Source: Halobacteriales archaeon QS_4_69_31 (GTDB lineage: Archaea > Halobacteriota > Halobacteria > Halobacteriales > Haloarculaceae). From it: DNA of 64,000 nucleotides. The notes under the pieces were generated by a model. It worked only from the letters and a program-made list of their open reading frames with translations, did no database searches and was not told the origin of the DNA. The stretch covers positions 1 through 64,000 of the forward strand of contig PXRP01000001.1 in NCBI GenBank assembly GCA_003021655.1, in the 5' to 3' direction. Position 1 is the stretch's first letter. Every line of letters starts with the position of its first letter. The translations under genes and the position numbers were made by a program. Below, piece by piece: positions 17,997 through 28,425 of the stretch.

Positions 17997-19664
17997 ATGG
18001 CAGAGCAGTTCGGACGACAGCCCACGGTCGTACTCTCGGACGAGACCCAGCGGACGTCGGGCAAGGACGCACTGTCGATGAACATCGAGGCCGGCGCGGC
18101 GGTCGCGGAGGCGGTCCGGACCACGCTCGGCCCCCGCGGTATGGACAAGATGCTCGTCTCCGGGCCCGGCGACGTGGTCGTCACCAACGACGGCGTGACC
18201 GTCCTCTCGGAGATGGACGTCGACCACCCGGCCGCCGAGATGATAGTCGAGGTCGCCGAAACCCAGGAGGCAGAGGTCGGCGACGGGACGACCACCTCCG
18301 TCGTCGTCGCGGGCGCGCTCCTCAACGAGGCCGAGGACCTCGTCGAGCAGGGCCTCCACCCCTCGACGGTCGTCGAGGGCTACCGGACGGCCGGTGACCA
18401 CATTCCAGGGCTCCTGGAGGAGGTTACCATCGACGTCGCCCCCGAGGACACGGAGTTACTGGCGGGCATCGCGCGGACGGCCCTGACCGGGAAAGGCGCC
18501 GAGTCGGCCATCGACGAACTCGCGCCAATGGTCGTCGAGGCCGTCCGCCGGACCGTCTCCGACGGCGAGCCCACCCTCGATGCGGTGAAAGTCCACTCCT
18601 TCCAGGGCGGGTCCATCGCGGATTCGCGGCTCGTCGAGGGGCTGATGGTCGACCGCGAACCCGACCACCAGAACATGACCATCGACAGGGAGGACGCCGA
18701 CATCCTGGTGGTCGACGGCCCGCTCGAACTGTCCGAGGCAGAGACCGACCCCGAGATCGAGGTCGGGAGCATGGAGGAACTCGACGAGTTCATCGAGCGC
18801 GAACGCGAGGAGGCCGACAGGATCGTCGGGGCCATCACGGACCTCGGCGCCGACGTGGTGTTCACGACCGAGGCGGTCGACGACCCGGTCAAGAACCGTC
18901 TCGCGGACGAGGGGGTCTTCTCGTCGGCCAGCCTGCGCGACCCCGACGTGGAGAAACTGCTGGAGACCACCGGCGCAACCCCCGTCACCGACGTTGAGGA
19001 CGCCTCCCCGGAGGACCTGGGGTACACCGGAGACATGCACCAGGAAGTCATCCGAAAGAAGTACGGGGGCGGCTCCTCCTCGCCGGACAAGACGACAGTC
19101 ATCACCGGCCTCGATGAGGCCGGCGCAGTGACGCTGCTGGTCCGGGGCTCGACCGAGCACGTCGTCGACGAGGTCGAGCGCGCCGTCGAGGACGCGCTGA
19201 CCGTAGTTGCGGAGACGCTCTCGGACGGGCGCGTCGTCCCCGGCGGGGGCGCACCCGAGGTCAGCACCGCGCTGGGCCTCCGTGAGGCCGCCGAGGGCGT
19301 CGAGGGGCGCCAGCAACTCGCCGTCGAACGCGTCGCCGACGCGCTGGAGACGGTCCCCCGGACCCTCGCGGAGAACGGCGGCTTCAGCCCCGTCGACACC
19401 GTCGTCGACATCCGGTCGAGCCACGACGCCGGCAACGACGCGACCGGCATCGACGTCCACACCGGCGAGGTCGTCGACACGGGCGAGGCCGGCGTCGTCG
19501 AACCGCTCCGGGTGAAGACCCAGGCGTTCGAAGCCGGCATCGAGGCCGTCAACTCGATCCTCCGGATCGACGACGTCGTCTCGGCCGGCGACCTCCAGAC
19601 CGCCAACGACGACGAAGCCGACGACGGCGGCGCCGGCGGCCCCAACACGAATCCCTACGCCTGA
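17997..19664 (+). CDS. Thermosome (group II chaperonin) subunit
   Basis: ATP-dependent group II chaperonin subunit of 555 residues. The N-terminal equatorial domain carries [11 protein letters not shown] and the ATPase motif [10 protein letters not shown]. The apical domain follows, then the [16 protein letters not shown] equatorial motif. The C-terminal tail ends in a Gly-rich [12 protein letters not shown] typical of haloarchaeal CCT subunits. The ring forms 16-mers or mixed complexes with paralogues that are not in this window. A TATA-like ATGATTTACG sits just upstream, consistent with a strong heat-responsive promoter. Confidence 0.95.
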   Translation: MAEQFGRQPTVVLSDETQRTSGKDALSMNIEAGAAVAEAVRTTLGPRGMDKMLVSGPGDVVVTNDGVTVLSEMDVDHPAAEMIVEVAETQEAEVGDGTTTSVVVAGALLNEAEDLVEQGLHPSTVVEGYRTAGDHIPGLLEEVTIDVAPEDTELLAGIARTALTGKGAESAIDELAPMVVEAVRRTVSDGEPTLDAVKVHSFQGGSIADSRLVEGLMVDREPDHQNMTIDREDADILVVDGPLELSEAETDPEIEVGSMEELDEFIEREREEADRIVGAITDLGADVVFTTEAVDDPVKNRLADEGVFSSASLRDPDVEKLLETTGATPVTDVEDASPEDLGYTGDMHQEVIRKKYGGGSSSPDKTTVITGLDEAGAVTLLVRGSTEHVVDEVERAVEDALTVVAETLSDGRVVPGGGAPEVSTALGLREAAEGVEGRQQLAVERVADALETVPRTLAENGGFSPVDTVVDIRSSHDAGNDATGIDVHTGEVVDTGEAGVVEPLRVKTQAFEAGIEAVNSILRIDDVVSAGDLQTANDDEADDGGAGGPNTNPYA

Positions 19665-19688
19665 CCGGCCCCACCGGCCACGTGACCG

Positions 19689-21209
19689 TCACTCGGTCAC
19701 GCTCTGTGTGCGGCTTGCCGTCGCTCCGGCGCTGTCCGTGACGACTATCGTCACGTCGAAGGTCTGGTTGTCCACCTTCTTGATCGAGAAGCTGTCGGTC
19801 CCGCTCGCCGAGGAGCCACCGACGCTGGTCGTCGACGACCGCACCGCCGACCCGCTCGAATCGTAGACGGTGACCTCGACGGACGAGAGGTCGCCGTCGC
19901 TGTCCGAGACCGTCCAGTCGGCCGTGATGTCGACGTGGGGGTCGTTCTTCCCGGCTTCGGTCACGCTATACGAGTCGACCGCGGGGGCGCTGGCACTGTC
20001 GCTCGTGACAGAGACGGTCTCTGACGAGGAGTCGGTCGCACCCGCGTCGTCGGTGACGGTGAGCGTGACCGTGTAGTCGCCGCTGGAGTCGTAGGTGTGG
20101 GACGTGGTCTGGCCGCTGCCGGTCGTCCCGTCCCCGAAGTCCCAGCTGTAACTGCTGATCGACCCGTCGGAGTCCGACGAGTCGCTCGCGTCGAAACTGA
20201 CGCTCTCGCCGACGCTGGGACTGCTCGGGCTGTAGGTGAACGAGGCCGTCGGCGCCGTGTTGCCCCCGCCGGAGCCGCCGTCGAGGTAGGCGTAGGCGTC
20301 CGAGAAGTACGAACTCTTCGAGTAGGAGTCGGCCGAGCAGTCGTCCCCCCAGTAGGGGGTCGTCATGTTGAAGTCCTCCTTGGAGCCGTCGCCGTTCCAG
20401 GCCCAGGCGAACACCGGCCAGCCCAGGTCCTTGGCCTCCTGGACGATGCTGTCGACGTCGGCGTCACACGTGCCATTGCACTTGAGGCCGAACTCGCCGA
20501 TCATGCAGGGGTACCCCGCGGGATTGCCGTCCAGGTACCGGATGTCCTCCGCGTCGAGGTACTCCCCCTCGACGGAGTTCCAGGCCTCCCCGTAGGCGTG
20601 GACCGAGAATATCAGGTTGTCGTCGTCGAGTTTCGTCGAAGCGTCGTAGGCGACGTTTGTCTCCTGGCCCCACCCGGGGATGTCACAGATGATCGGCCCG
20701 CTGTAGGACGTGTCGTTGCGGACCGTGCTGATGGCGTTGTTGTACGCGTCAGCGTACTCCTGGGCCGTCACGTCGTGGTCTCCCCACTCGTTCATCAGAT
20801 TGATCGTGAAATCGGCGTTCTGCGACAGCGTGCTGTAGTTGTCGACCCACCACTGGGCCGCGTCCTGGAGGGTCGAAGGGTCGGCCGACCCGTTGTCCTG
20901 GTAGTTGTGATAGGTACCGATCGTTTCGAAGCCCTGGTTCGTCGACTCGTCGAGCCACCGCTGGAAGTCGCTGACCGTCGCGTCCTCCCCCGGGTCCATC
21001 TCGATCCGGGTCGCCGCGATCCCGGGGTTGTCGTTCATCAGACTCCAGCCCAGGTCCATGTCCCCCCCGCAGAAGTACGACGGTTGCAGGTTCACGCCGT
21101 CGCCGAACGACGCTCCCGCCGCCGCCGTGTTCGAACTGCTCGCCAGTACACCTGTTCCGACTAAAGCCCCCAGTGCCGAGGACTTCAGGATCTCACGCCG
21201 TGTTACCAT
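19689..21209 (-). CDS. Secreted GH5-type glycoside hydrolase with PKD domain
   Basis: 506-residue enzyme starting at ATG 21209. A Tat signal ([16 protein letters not shown], cleavage near TAAAGA) sends it out of the cell folded. The catalytic barrel has [11 protein letters not shown] (acid/base Glu after Asn) and [11 protein letters not shown] (nucleophile Glu), the clan GH-A pattern of GH5 endo-glucanases and mannanases. A Gly/Ser linker leads to a PKD domain ([28 protein letters not shown]) and a C-terminal beta-rich Ser/Asp domain. Cellulase activity is a guess from family. It is next to the FGE gene and another GH5-type enzyme. Confidence 0.85.
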   Translation of the reverse strand: MVTRREILKSSALGALVGTGVLASSSNTAAAGASFGDGVNLQPSYFCGGDMDLGWSLMNDNPGIAATRIEMDPGEDATVSDFQRWLDESTNQGFETIGTYHNYQDNGSADPSTLQDAAQWWVDNYSTLSQNADFTINLMNEWGDHDVTAQEYADAYNNAISTVRNDTSYSGPIICDIPGWGQETNVAYDASTKLDDDNLIFSVHAYGEAWNSVEGEYLDAEDIRYLDGNPAGYPCMIGEFGLKCNGTCDADVDSIVQEAKDLGWPVFAWAWNGDGSKEDFNMTTPYWGDDCSADSYSKSSYFSDAYAYLDGGSGGGNTAPTASFTYSPSSPSVGESVSFDASDSSDSDGSISSYSWDFGDGTTGSGQTTSHTYDSSGDYTVTLTVTDDAGATDSSSETVSVTSDSASAPAVDSYSVTEAGKNDPHVDITADWTVSDSDGDLSSVEVTVYDSSGSAVRSSTTSVGGSSASGTDSFSIKKVDNQTFDVTIVVTDSAGATASRTQSVTE

Positions 21210-21438
21210 GATGCTTCCGTCGTGTTGCACCGAGCCCTCGGATATAAATGTTCGTGACGAACTCGTCTCTGACGAGTCCCGTTCTCCAGTGTACCGCTCT
21301 TGTTTCGTTGAAATGAACATATAGTAGAATCTAGTGAACGTGTGTTCGACTGTTGGCGTCGAGACGGGCTCGGGAGTGGGTATCCAACTCAGGGATCGCC
21401 CGCGCGCTCGGCGGGGTTCCTGCCCAGTCGATGCGCGG

Positions 21439-22437
21439 TCAGGCAGCGTCGAGGACACACCGGAACCCGATGTTCCCGGTCGAACTGTCGGCCGTGTTCC
21501 TCGAGCGCGCGGCGACCCGGTAGCGGTTGCACCACGACTCGTGACAGAGGTACGAGCCGCCACGCATCACCCGCTCGTCGCCGTCCGAGGGGCCGGTGGG
21601 GTTGTCGCGGTCGTGGGCGTCGGTCGTGTGGTATTCGGCGCTGAACCAGTCGCGGCACCACTCCCAGACGTTGCCCGCGGAGTTATAGAGGCCGTGGCCG
21701 TTCGGGTCGAAGGCGTCGACCGGCGCGGCGCCGACGTACCCGTCCTCGGCAGTGTTGTGCTCGGGGAACTCCCCCTGCCAGATGTTACAGCGGTGGCGGC
21801 CGTCGGGCGTGAGTTCGTCCCCCCACGGGTAGGTCCGCCCCTCGAGGCCGCCGCGGGCGGCGTACTCCCACTCGGCCTCGGTGGGGAGGCGCTTGCCCGC
21901 CCAGTCGGCGTACGCGACCGCGTCGTTCCAGGAGACGTGCGTGACCGGTTCCGTGAGGCGGTCCTCGTCGACGACGTTCGAACCCGGCCCCTCGGGGCGG
22001 AGCCAGGTGGCCCCCTCGACGGCGACCCACCACGGCGCCGCGGCGACCGACTGGAGGCAGTGGTCGCTGTCGGCGTCGGCGACGAAGTCTTCGAAGACGA
22101 ACGACCACCCGTAGCGCTCTGCGTCGGTCGTGTGGCCCGTCTCGCGAACGAACTCGAGGAACTGGGCATTCGTGACGGCGAACCGGTCGACGTAGACGCT
22201 GTCGACGGTCACCTCGCGGGCCGGCCCCTCGCCGTCCTCCGGGAAGCCCACGTCCGAGTCCGTGCCCATGGTGAAGGTGTCGCCGTCGAGACGGGTCATG
22301 GTGCGCGTCCGCTCGTCGTCGGGACCGGCGGGGTCGGTCCTGCGGGGTGCCGGCGTCGCGCTCCGCTCGCCCGTCTCGCGGGCGGGCCGCGGGTCGTCCC
22401 GCTCGGGGCCACAGCAGGCGGGGTCCTCCTCGGTCAT
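21439..22437 (-). CDS. Formylglycine-generating enzyme (sulfatase-activating)
   Basis: 332-residue member of the FGE-sulfatase/SUMF1 family, which oxidises a Cys in a C-x-P-x-R motif of sulfatases to formylglycine. Family markers are [40 protein letters not shown] and [11 protein letters not shown]. Unlike many relatives that lack them, both redox Cys of genuine FGE are present in [15 protein letters not shown] (C298 and C303). The N-terminal 45 residues are low-complexity and the start could be further in (MTRLDGDTF). No sulfatase is encoded in this window, so its substrates must lie elsewhere. Confidence 0.88.
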   Translation of the reverse strand: MTEEDPACCGPERDDPRPARETGERSATPAPRRTDPAGPDDERTRTMTRLDGDTFTMGTDSDVGFPEDGEGPAREVTVDSVYVDRFAVTNAQFLEFVRETGHTTDAERYGWSFVFEDFVADADSDHCLQSVAAAPWWVAVEGATWLRPEGPGSNVVDEDRLTEPVTHVSWNDAVAYADWAGKRLPTEAEWEYAARGGLEGRTYPWGDELTPDGRHRCNIWQGEFPEHNTAEDGYVGAAPVDAFDPNGHGLYNSAGNVWEWCRDWFSAEYHTTDAHDRDNPTGPSDGDERVMRGGSYLCHESWCNRYRVAARSRNTADSSTGNIGFRCVLDAA

Positions 22438-22503
22438 GTCCGGGAACTGGGCCGAGCGGGGAGTAAACAGTTACGGTGAGAACGCGGCGGGACAGCCGGC
22501 CCG

Positions 22504-24813
22504 TCAGCCGTCGAGGACGAACACCGGGTGTTCGACGGTCTTGGTCTCGCCGGTGTCGCTGTGGGTGAGTTCGATTGTGATGCTGTCAGAGCCGGGCGCG
22601 GCGAACGCGCGCTCGACGGAGACGGTCGCGGACCCGCCGCCGGGGACGTCGACCGACGTCGAGGCGTCGGCGCCCTGGACCGAGATGTCGAACGTGTTGC
22701 TCTCGGTGCCGACGTTCGACAACGAGACCGTCCAAGTGTTGCGCTCGCCGAGGTTCACGAGGAACGGCCCCTCGCCGCGGCTGGTGTTCCAGATTGCCCC
22801 CTCGGTACCGAGGACGACCGTCCCGAGGGCGCTGACGAACTTGTCGCCGTTGACGCCCGGCAGCGTCCAGCCGAGGACGTTGTCGCGGCTGCTGTCGCCG
22901 GAGTCGTTGTCGTTGACGAGGACGCTGAACGGGACGCTCTCGCCGGGTTCGCGGGCCTCGGCGAACAGGGTTTTCCAGGGCATCGTCACGTCGTAGGTGG
23001 TCGTCGTGCCGTCGCGGCTGCCGGTCGCGTCGACCTCGCTGACGCCCTGGGCGGCGTCGCCGTCGAACCAGCGGTGGACGTTGGCCTGGTCGGTGTAGCT
23101 GATGCCGTACTCCGGCCCGTAGGCGGCCGAGTCGGCGTTCCCGGTCGCTATCTGGATGCTGTCCTGTTGCCACATGTCGGCGCCGGGCTTTGCCTCGTGG
23201 GTGTCGTCGGTGACCTCCGCGCGGACGTAGAGGTTGTCCGCGTCGTACCCGAGGTAAAAGTCCGCCGAGACGTTGCTCGGCTCGACCGACGAGTTCGACC
23301 CGTCGGGGTCGGTGTAAGTGTCGCCCTCGGGCGACAGCGAGAAGGCCGGTTCGTCGGCCGTCCCGCCGCCGGTGTTGTCGACGACGACGAGCTTCCCGGT
23401 GTCGCTCTCCGTGACCTCGACCGACAGCGCGGGCGGGTCGACCTCGACCTGTGGCTCGTCCGGGGGCGGCGACGAGTAGTTCTCGAAGTTGCGCTTCATC
23501 AGGGAGACGGTCTCCCCGTCGCGCGGGTAGATGGCCGCCGTGTTCCAGGTGACGGGGTACTCGAGGCTGTGGCGGTAGTCCCAGAACAGCGACCCCTCGT
23601 ACCCCTCCTCGCGCATCGCCAGCAGGTAGGCCCTGAACGCCCTGTTGCGCTCGGCCATCGAGTTCCCGCTGTCGTCACCGCGGCTGATGGTCCAGCCGAA
23701 CTCGCCGGCATAGATGGGCATCTCCAGGTCGTTCGCGACGGCAGCGTGGGCCTGAACCCGCCCGACCGCGCCGTCGATGCCCAGCTCCGAGTGGTTCGAG
23801 TCGTGCCAGAAGTGCACGGAGTAAGCGTCGATCCCGTCCTGCTGGTGGGCACGCCTGTTTTTCTCGGTCTGGTTCCACGGCCAGACGTCGTCCATCCCCG
23901 TCGAGACGAGGTGGTTCGAGTCGATCGACTTGATGTACTGTGCCGTGTCGGCGACCCAGTTGTAGAAGTCCTCGCCCTCGCCGTCCGGTTCGTTGGCGAG
24001 TTCCCACATCATGATCGTCGGGTCGTTCCTGTACTGGATCCCGGTGTAGACGTTCCGGCGGTTCAACACCTTCTCGATGTGTGCCCGGTACCACTCGGTC
24101 GTCTGGTCGTCGGTGTAGAAGTCGCGTTTCTCGCTGGCGGTGTCGGACCACTTGACGTACTGCTCCATCCCGCCCTGCCAGGGCCAGTAGTTGGTCAGCG
24201 GGAGGATCAGTCGGACGCCAGCCTCGCCACAGAGCGCGACCAGCCTGTCGAGCATCTGGAAGTTCTGTTCGTCCCACTCGCCGGGTTCGGGCTGGAGCGG
24301 CGCGTCGTCGTTCTCGGTGCCCGAGCCGAAGGCCGTCGCCCGGAGGACGTTGGTCCCCACGGCGTTCGTCCAGTCGTCGAGCCAGGTCTCCTGGGCCTCC
24401 CTGCTCTGTTTGCGGAGTTGCGGGTGGTTCCCGCCCCGCGGGTAGTAGGTCTCGCCGTCGACGACGAAGTCGGTCCCGTCGACCGCGACGAAGTTCTCGA
24501 AGACCGGCTCCATGGTCGGCGTCCGGGTCGCCGTCGGCGACTCCGTCTCGGTCGCCGTGGCGGTGTCTGTTGCCGTGGGACTCGGCGTCGGTGCCTCGGT
24601 CGGCGACTCCGTCGGCGTGTCCCCGCCGGCCGTCGGCGTGTTCGCGTCCCCCTCGTCGCCCGGACACCCCGCGAGCGACGCCAGCGCGACACTCGACAGC
24701 CCGAGCATCCGCCGCCTGCTCAGGAACTCGAACCCGCGGGCGCCGCCTCCGCCCGCCTCGCCGGACCCGTCGCTCTCCTCCTCGGGAATCTCACCGCTGT
24801 TGCCCGATGTCAT
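22504..24813 (-). CDS. Tat-exported lipoprotein GH5-type beta-mannanase-like enzyme with CBM9-like domain
   Basis: 769 residues. The twin-arginine motif (SRRRMLGLSS) and lipobox LAGC (C50) mark a Tat lipoprotein. A Thr/Pro/Glu-rich linker follows. The GH-A catalytic barrel has RGGNHPQL, MMWELANEPDGEG (acid/base Glu) and PIYAGEFGWT (nucleophile Glu), as in GH5_7/GH113-like mannanases. A carbohydrate-binding domain resembling CBM9 (ADFYLGYDADNLYVRAEVTD, DSIQIATG) and a C-terminal beta-sandwich (TWTVSLSNVG) complete it. It probably acts on the cell surface against plant or algal mannans; specificity is inferred. Confidence 0.85.
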   Translation of the reverse strand: MTSGNSGEIPEEESDGSGEAGGGGARGFEFLSRRRMLGLSSVALASLAGCPGDEGDANTPTAGGDTPTESPTEAPTPSPTATDTATATETESPTATRTPTMEPVFENFVAVDGTDFVVDGETYYPRGGNHPQLRKQSREAQETWLDDWTNAVGTNVLRATAFGSGTENDDAPLQPEPGEWDEQNFQMLDRLVALCGEAGVRLILPLTNYWPWQGGMEQYVKWSDTASEKRDFYTDDQTTEWYRAHIEKVLNRRNVYTGIQYRNDPTIMMWELANEPDGEGEDFYNWVADTAQYIKSIDSNHLVSTGMDDVWPWNQTEKNRRAHQQDGIDAYSVHFWHDSNHSELGIDGAVGRVQAHAAVANDLEMPIYAGEFGWTISRGDDSGNSMAERNRAFRAYLLAMREEGYEGSLFWDYRHSLEYPVTWNTAAIYPRDGETVSLMKRNFENYSSPPPDEPQVEVDPPALSVEVTESDTGKLVVVDNTGGGTADEPAFSLSPEGDTYTDPDGSNSSVEPSNVSADFYLGYDADNLYVRAEVTDDTHEAKPGADMWQQDSIQIATGNADSAAYGPEYGISYTDQANVHRWFDGDAAQGVSEVDATGSRDGTTTTYDVTMPWKTLFAEAREPGESVPFSVLVNDNDSGDSSRDNVLGWTLPGVNGDKFVSALGTVVLGTEGAIWNTSRGEGPFLVNLGERNTWTVSLSNVGTESNTFDISVQGADASTSVDVPGGGSATVSVERAFAAPGSDSITIELTHSDTGETKTVEHPVFVLDG

Positions 24814-24956
24814 ACGTACACCCTCTTACTTCGCTCCCCTAAACATTTCGATTCGGTGACCTCATCCTCGGTGGCTCGCGGCCGTCCCACGCGCGGACAT
24901 CCGGGACCGACGCTCCGAGTCTACCGACCGGGCACCGCAGCCAGGGGCCGCCGCGT

Positions 24957-25718
24957 TCAGGAGTAGTTGTGTTCCAGTTCCACGACGTTGGCCGAGCCGA
25001 GCACGGCATCGCGGAGGTCCCCGAAGAAGCGGTCGTCGCTGACGCGGTGGACCGGACAGGAGACGCTGATCGCGGCGATGCTGCGTTCGTCGTCGTCGGT
25101 GACCGGCGCTGCGATACACCGCAGCCCGGTGAGTCGCTCCTCGTCGTCGACGGCGTACCCCTGTTCGCGGACGGTCTCCAGTTCCTCGAAGAACTCCCCG
25201 GGGTCGGTCGTCGTCGACTCTGTCTGTCTGGGCATGCCGTGTTCGTCGAGGACCGCCTCGACCTCGGACTCCGGGCGGTAGCCCAGGATGGCCTTCCCCA
25301 GGGCGGTGCTGTGGAGGTGGACCTGCTTGCCGACGTAGGTGTCGAGTTCGACCCCTCGGTCGCCCCGGCTCCGGTAGAGGTAGACTCCCAGCCCGTTCTT
25401 CTCGACGAGCAGGTTCACGAGTTCGCCGGTCTCCTCGGCGAGCTGGTCGACCTCCGGGCGGGCGACCCGGTAGATGTCGTTGCGCTGGCGCGCGTACGCC
25501 CCCAGCCCCAAGAACGCCAGCCCAACGTGGTACTCGTCGCCCTCCTTGACGACGTACTCCCTGCTGGCGAGCGTGTTGAGGTGGTTGTGAACGGCGCTCT
25601 TGCCGACGTCGACGCGGTCGGCTATCTCCGAGACGCCGGCCCCGTCCAGTTCCCGGATGACCTCGACGATCTCGAAGGTCCTGTCGACCGTCGAAACCGG
25701 GTGTTTCGGTTCTGCCAT
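24957..25718 (-). CDS. IclR-family transcriptional regulator (second copy)
   Basis: 253 residues, a clear paralogue of the protein at 14129-14893. The wHTH reads GVSEIADRVDVGKSAVHNHLNTLASREYV, and the effector domain contains LHSTALGKAILGYRPE, LRCIAAPVTDDD and AAISVSCPVHR. It is divergent from the Gfo/Idh gene, with a 115-base spacer where an operator should lie. The surrounding sugar-acid dehydratase and aldehyde dehydrogenase suggest it senses a pentose or hexuronate catabolite, as XacR-type regulators do. Confidence 0.9.
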   Translation of the reverse strand: MAEPKHPVSTVDRTFEIVEVIRELDGAGVSEIADRVDVGKSAVHNHLNTLASREYVVKEGDEYHVGLAFLGLGAYARQRNDIYRVARPEVDQLAEETGELVNLLVEKNGLGVYLYRSRGDRGVELDTYVGKQVHLHSTALGKAILGYRPESEVEAVLDEHGMPRQTESTTTDPGEFFEELETVREQGYAVDDEERLTGLRCIAAPVTDDDERSIAAISVSCPVHRVSDDRFFGDLRDAVLGSANVVELEHNYS

Positions 25719-25833
25719 GTCCGGGACCTACTGTCCGTAGCAACTTACCTGTTCTGCTCAGCCGAATGGCGTTCTCCATGTTCCGGAGACCGGGACCGAT
25801 AGACCCAATTATGGACTCCGGCAAGGGAGGCCC

Positions 25834-26928
25834 ATGACGGTGCGACTCGTTCAGGTCGGGACCGGCGGCCAGGGCGCTGCCTGGTGTCACGACTACCTGC
25901 CGCCCAACGTGGCGGACGGCACCATAGAGGTGGTCGCCGCAGCCGACGTCGACGAGGACGCGCTCGACAACGCACGCGAGGGTCTGGCCCTGCCACCCGA
26001 GCGGTGTTACACCGACGCCGCGACGGCGATGGCCGAACACGACGCCGACGCGGTCGCGCTGGTCGTCCCGCCACACCTCCGGGAGTCGATGGTCGAGAGC
26101 GCGGTCGCAAACGACCTGCACGTCCTCGCGGAGAAACCACTGGCGGACTCGCTGGCGGCGGCCCACCGTATCGTCGACGCGACCGAGGACGCCGGCCTGA
26201 AGATGGGCGTGACGATGAGCCACCGCTACCGCCAGGACGTGACGACGCTCCGGCGCGAACTCCGGTCGGGCGAGTACGGCGACGCCGACTACTTCTACGG
26301 TCGGTATCACGTCAACGCCCGCTCGCGGGGGAGCTGGGCCGGTCCTCGCCTGTACGACTGGGACGAACACCCTTTGCTCGTCGACGGCTCGGTCCACCAC
26401 CTCGACTTCCTGGCCGACATGGCCGACTCCCCCGTCGAGACGGTCTTCTGTCGGTCCTGGAACCCTGGCTATTCGGATTTCGAGGGCGACCCGAACGCAG
26501 TCGTGCAGTTCGAGACGGCCAGCGGCACGACCGTCGTCTACGAGGGGGTGAACACGGCCGCGGTCTCGTTAAACGGCTGGGGCAACGAACACGTCCGCGC
26601 GAACTGCGAGGACGCGACGCTCGTGCTGGACGGCGGCGAACTCTACGAGTTCCCCTACGAGGCCGACGCCGAGAACTGCGTCGACAGCGCCCGATACGAC
26701 GACGGCGACCCCGTCGAACTCCACGAGCGCGAGAAGTGGTCGAACACCTGGCTGGTCGAGCAGTTCGCCGACTGGTGCGCCGGCGGGGAGCCGATGGAGA
26801 CGAACGCCCGCGCGAACCTCCGGTCGCTGGCGCTCGTGTTCGCGGCAATCGAGAGCGCCGAGACCGGTGAGGCGGTCGACTTCGAGGCGTTTCTCGAACG
26901 CGACCACACGGACGGGGAGACGGACTGA
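25834..26928 (+). CDS. Gfo/Idh/MocA-family oxidoreductase
   Basis: 364-residue NAD(P)-dependent dehydrogenase. The N-terminal Rossmann fold begins VRLVQVGTGGQGAAW, and the conserved VLAEKPLADS lysine is present. The C-terminal beta-sheet domain carries the SHRYRQD and GSVHHLDFLADM segments with the catalytic-type His/Asp. Such proteins oxidise sugars, inositols or sugar acids, or act as deaminases. The short distance to a divergent IclR gene and the convergent dehydratase point to sugar catabolism. It is distinct from the XacA-like enzyme at 50942. Confidence 0.85.
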   Translation: MTVRLVQVGTGGQGAAWCHDYLPPNVADGTIEVVAAADVDEDALDNAREGLALPPERCYTDAATAMAEHDADAVALVVPPHLRESMVESAVANDLHVLAEKPLADSLAAAHRIVDATEDAGLKMGVTMSHRYRQDVTTLRRELRSGEYGDADYFYGRYHVNARSRGSWAGPRLYDWDEHPLLVDGSVHHLDFLADMADSPVETVFCRSWNPGYSDFEGDPNAVVQFETASGTTVVYEGVNTAAVSLNGWGNEHVRANCEDATLVLDGGELYEFPYEADAENCVDSARYDDGDPVELHEREKWSNTWLVEQFADWCAGGEPMETNARANLRSLALVFAAIESAETGEAVDFEAFLERDHTDGETD

Positions 26929-26987
26929 ACCCCAGCCTCAGGCTTCGTCGACGGGGCGAGCGCCGCCGGACACGCGCGAGTTCCGCG

Positions 26988-28226
26988 TCAGGCCTCGTCG
27001 AAGAGCGTCTCGCCCTCGACCATGTTCTCGGCGACGACGTCGAGGTCGAGGTCGATGCCCAGGCCGGGTTCCTCGGGGATCGCCATTCGGCCGTCGACGA
27101 TGAGGTCGTCCTGTTCGACGAGGTCCTCCCACCAGCCCAGCTGGTATGAGTGGAACTCGACGGCCAGGGAGTTGGGGATCGTGGCCGCGAGCTGGGCGCT
27201 GGCCATCGTTCCGACCGGCGAGGAGACGTTGTGCATGGCGACGGGGATGTAGTACATGTCGGCCATGTTGGCTATCTTCTGGCCCTCGCGCATGCCGCCG
27301 ACGCGGGGGATGTCGGGGGCGACGATGTCGACGGCCTCCTGCTCGATGAGGTCGCGGTTGCCGTGGGTCCGGTAGACGTTCTCGCCGGTCGCGATGGGCG
27401 TGGCGGTGGAGGCGGTGACCTCGCGCTGGGCGTCGTGGTTCTCCGGCGGGACGGGGTCTTCGAGCCACCAGACGTCGTACGCTTCCAGCCGGCGGGCGAG
27501 ACGCTTGGCGCTGCCGGTCGAGTACGACCAGTGACAGTCGAAGGCCACGTCGGCGTCGTCGCCGACCCGTTCGGTGACGGCCTCGACGATGGCGGCCTTG
27601 TGTTCGATCTCCGGCCCCCGGAGGTGGCGGTTGGCGCGGTCTTTCCCGTGGCCCGACGGGACGTCGAGGTCGAACTTGATGGCGTCGTAGCCCAGTTCGT
27701 CGACGACGCGGGCGGCCTCCTCGGCGTTGGAGTCGGGTTCGGCCTCGTCGCCGGCGTGACAGTCACAGTAGACCCGCACCTCGTCGCGGTACTTCCCGCC
27801 CAGAAGCTGGTAGGCCGGCAGGTCGACGAGTTTCCCCGCGAGGTCGTGCAAGGCGATCTCGATGCCGGAGATAGCGGAGATGACCTTCCCGGAGATAGAG
27901 CCCTCGCCGGACATCTTCTGGACGAGGTGTTCGTAGAGGCGGTCGATGTCCAGGGGGTTCTCGCCGACGAGGAACGGCCGCATCCGCTCGATGATGGCGG
28001 TGTCGCCCCCGCCCCAGTAGGACTCGCCGGTACCGACGACGCCCGCGTCCGTGTAGACGCGCACGAGGATCCACGGGTAGTTCCCGTCGACCATCGTCGT
28101 CTGGACGTCCGTTATTTCCGCGTCGCGCGTGCCGCCACGTTCCGTGTCGACCCCCATCGTCTCCGCCGAGAGGTCCCGCATCGTGTACTCGGCGTTCGGG
28201 TCGCTGATCTCGTCGTACTCGACCAT
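26988..28226 (-). CDS. Enolase-superfamily sugar-acid dehydratase (xylonate/gluconate type, XacD-like)
   Basis: 412 residues from ATG 28226 (MVEYDEISDP). Enolase-superfamily mandelate-racemase-like fold: K184 in AIKFDLDV, metal ligands near D230 (FDCHW), E256 (LEDPVPPENH) and E282 (TGENVYR), and base H342 (AMHNVSSP). The FDCHW and LEDPVPPENH patterns fit acid-sugar dehydratases. Haloarchaeal xylonate dehydratase (XacD) and gluconate dehydratase belong here; which sugar acid this one uses cannot be decided by eye. It is divergent from the aldehyde dehydrogenase gene, 200 bases apart, which suits one pathway with a shared control region. Confidence 0.85.
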   Translation of the reverse strand: MVEYDEISDPNAEYTMRDLSAETMGVDTERGGTRDAEITDVQTTMVDGNYPWILVRVYTDAGVVGTGESYWGGGDTAIIERMRPFLVGENPLDIDRLYEHLVQKMSGEGSISGKVISAISGIEIALHDLAGKLVDLPAYQLLGGKYRDEVRVYCDCHAGDEAEPDSNAEEAARVVDELGYDAIKFDLDVPSGHGKDRANRHLRGPEIEHKAAIVEAVTERVGDDADVAFDCHWSYSTGSAKRLARRLEAYDVWWLEDPVPPENHDAQREVTASTATPIATGENVYRTHGNRDLIEQEAVDIVAPDIPRVGGMREGQKIANMADMYYIPVAMHNVSSPVGTMASAQLAATIPNSLAVEFHSYQLGWWEDLVEQDDLIVDGRMAIPEEPGLGIDLDLDVVAENMVEGETLFDEA

Positions 28227-28425
28227 GGTTCTTGGTGGCACAGTCCCGGGATTAAAGATTCCCATTCGGCCCCGTCGGGGCTCCGTTCGCACGCGGGGAC
28301 CGGAGGCCCACCACGGCGGACACAGCGCAGGGGTCTGGAGCTCGCTCAGTCTGCGGAGTTCCCGGGACCAGTGTTTCGGGGGCTATGGAAACGTGTAAGT
28401 GGCCGCCATACGACCCTCGGGACGC

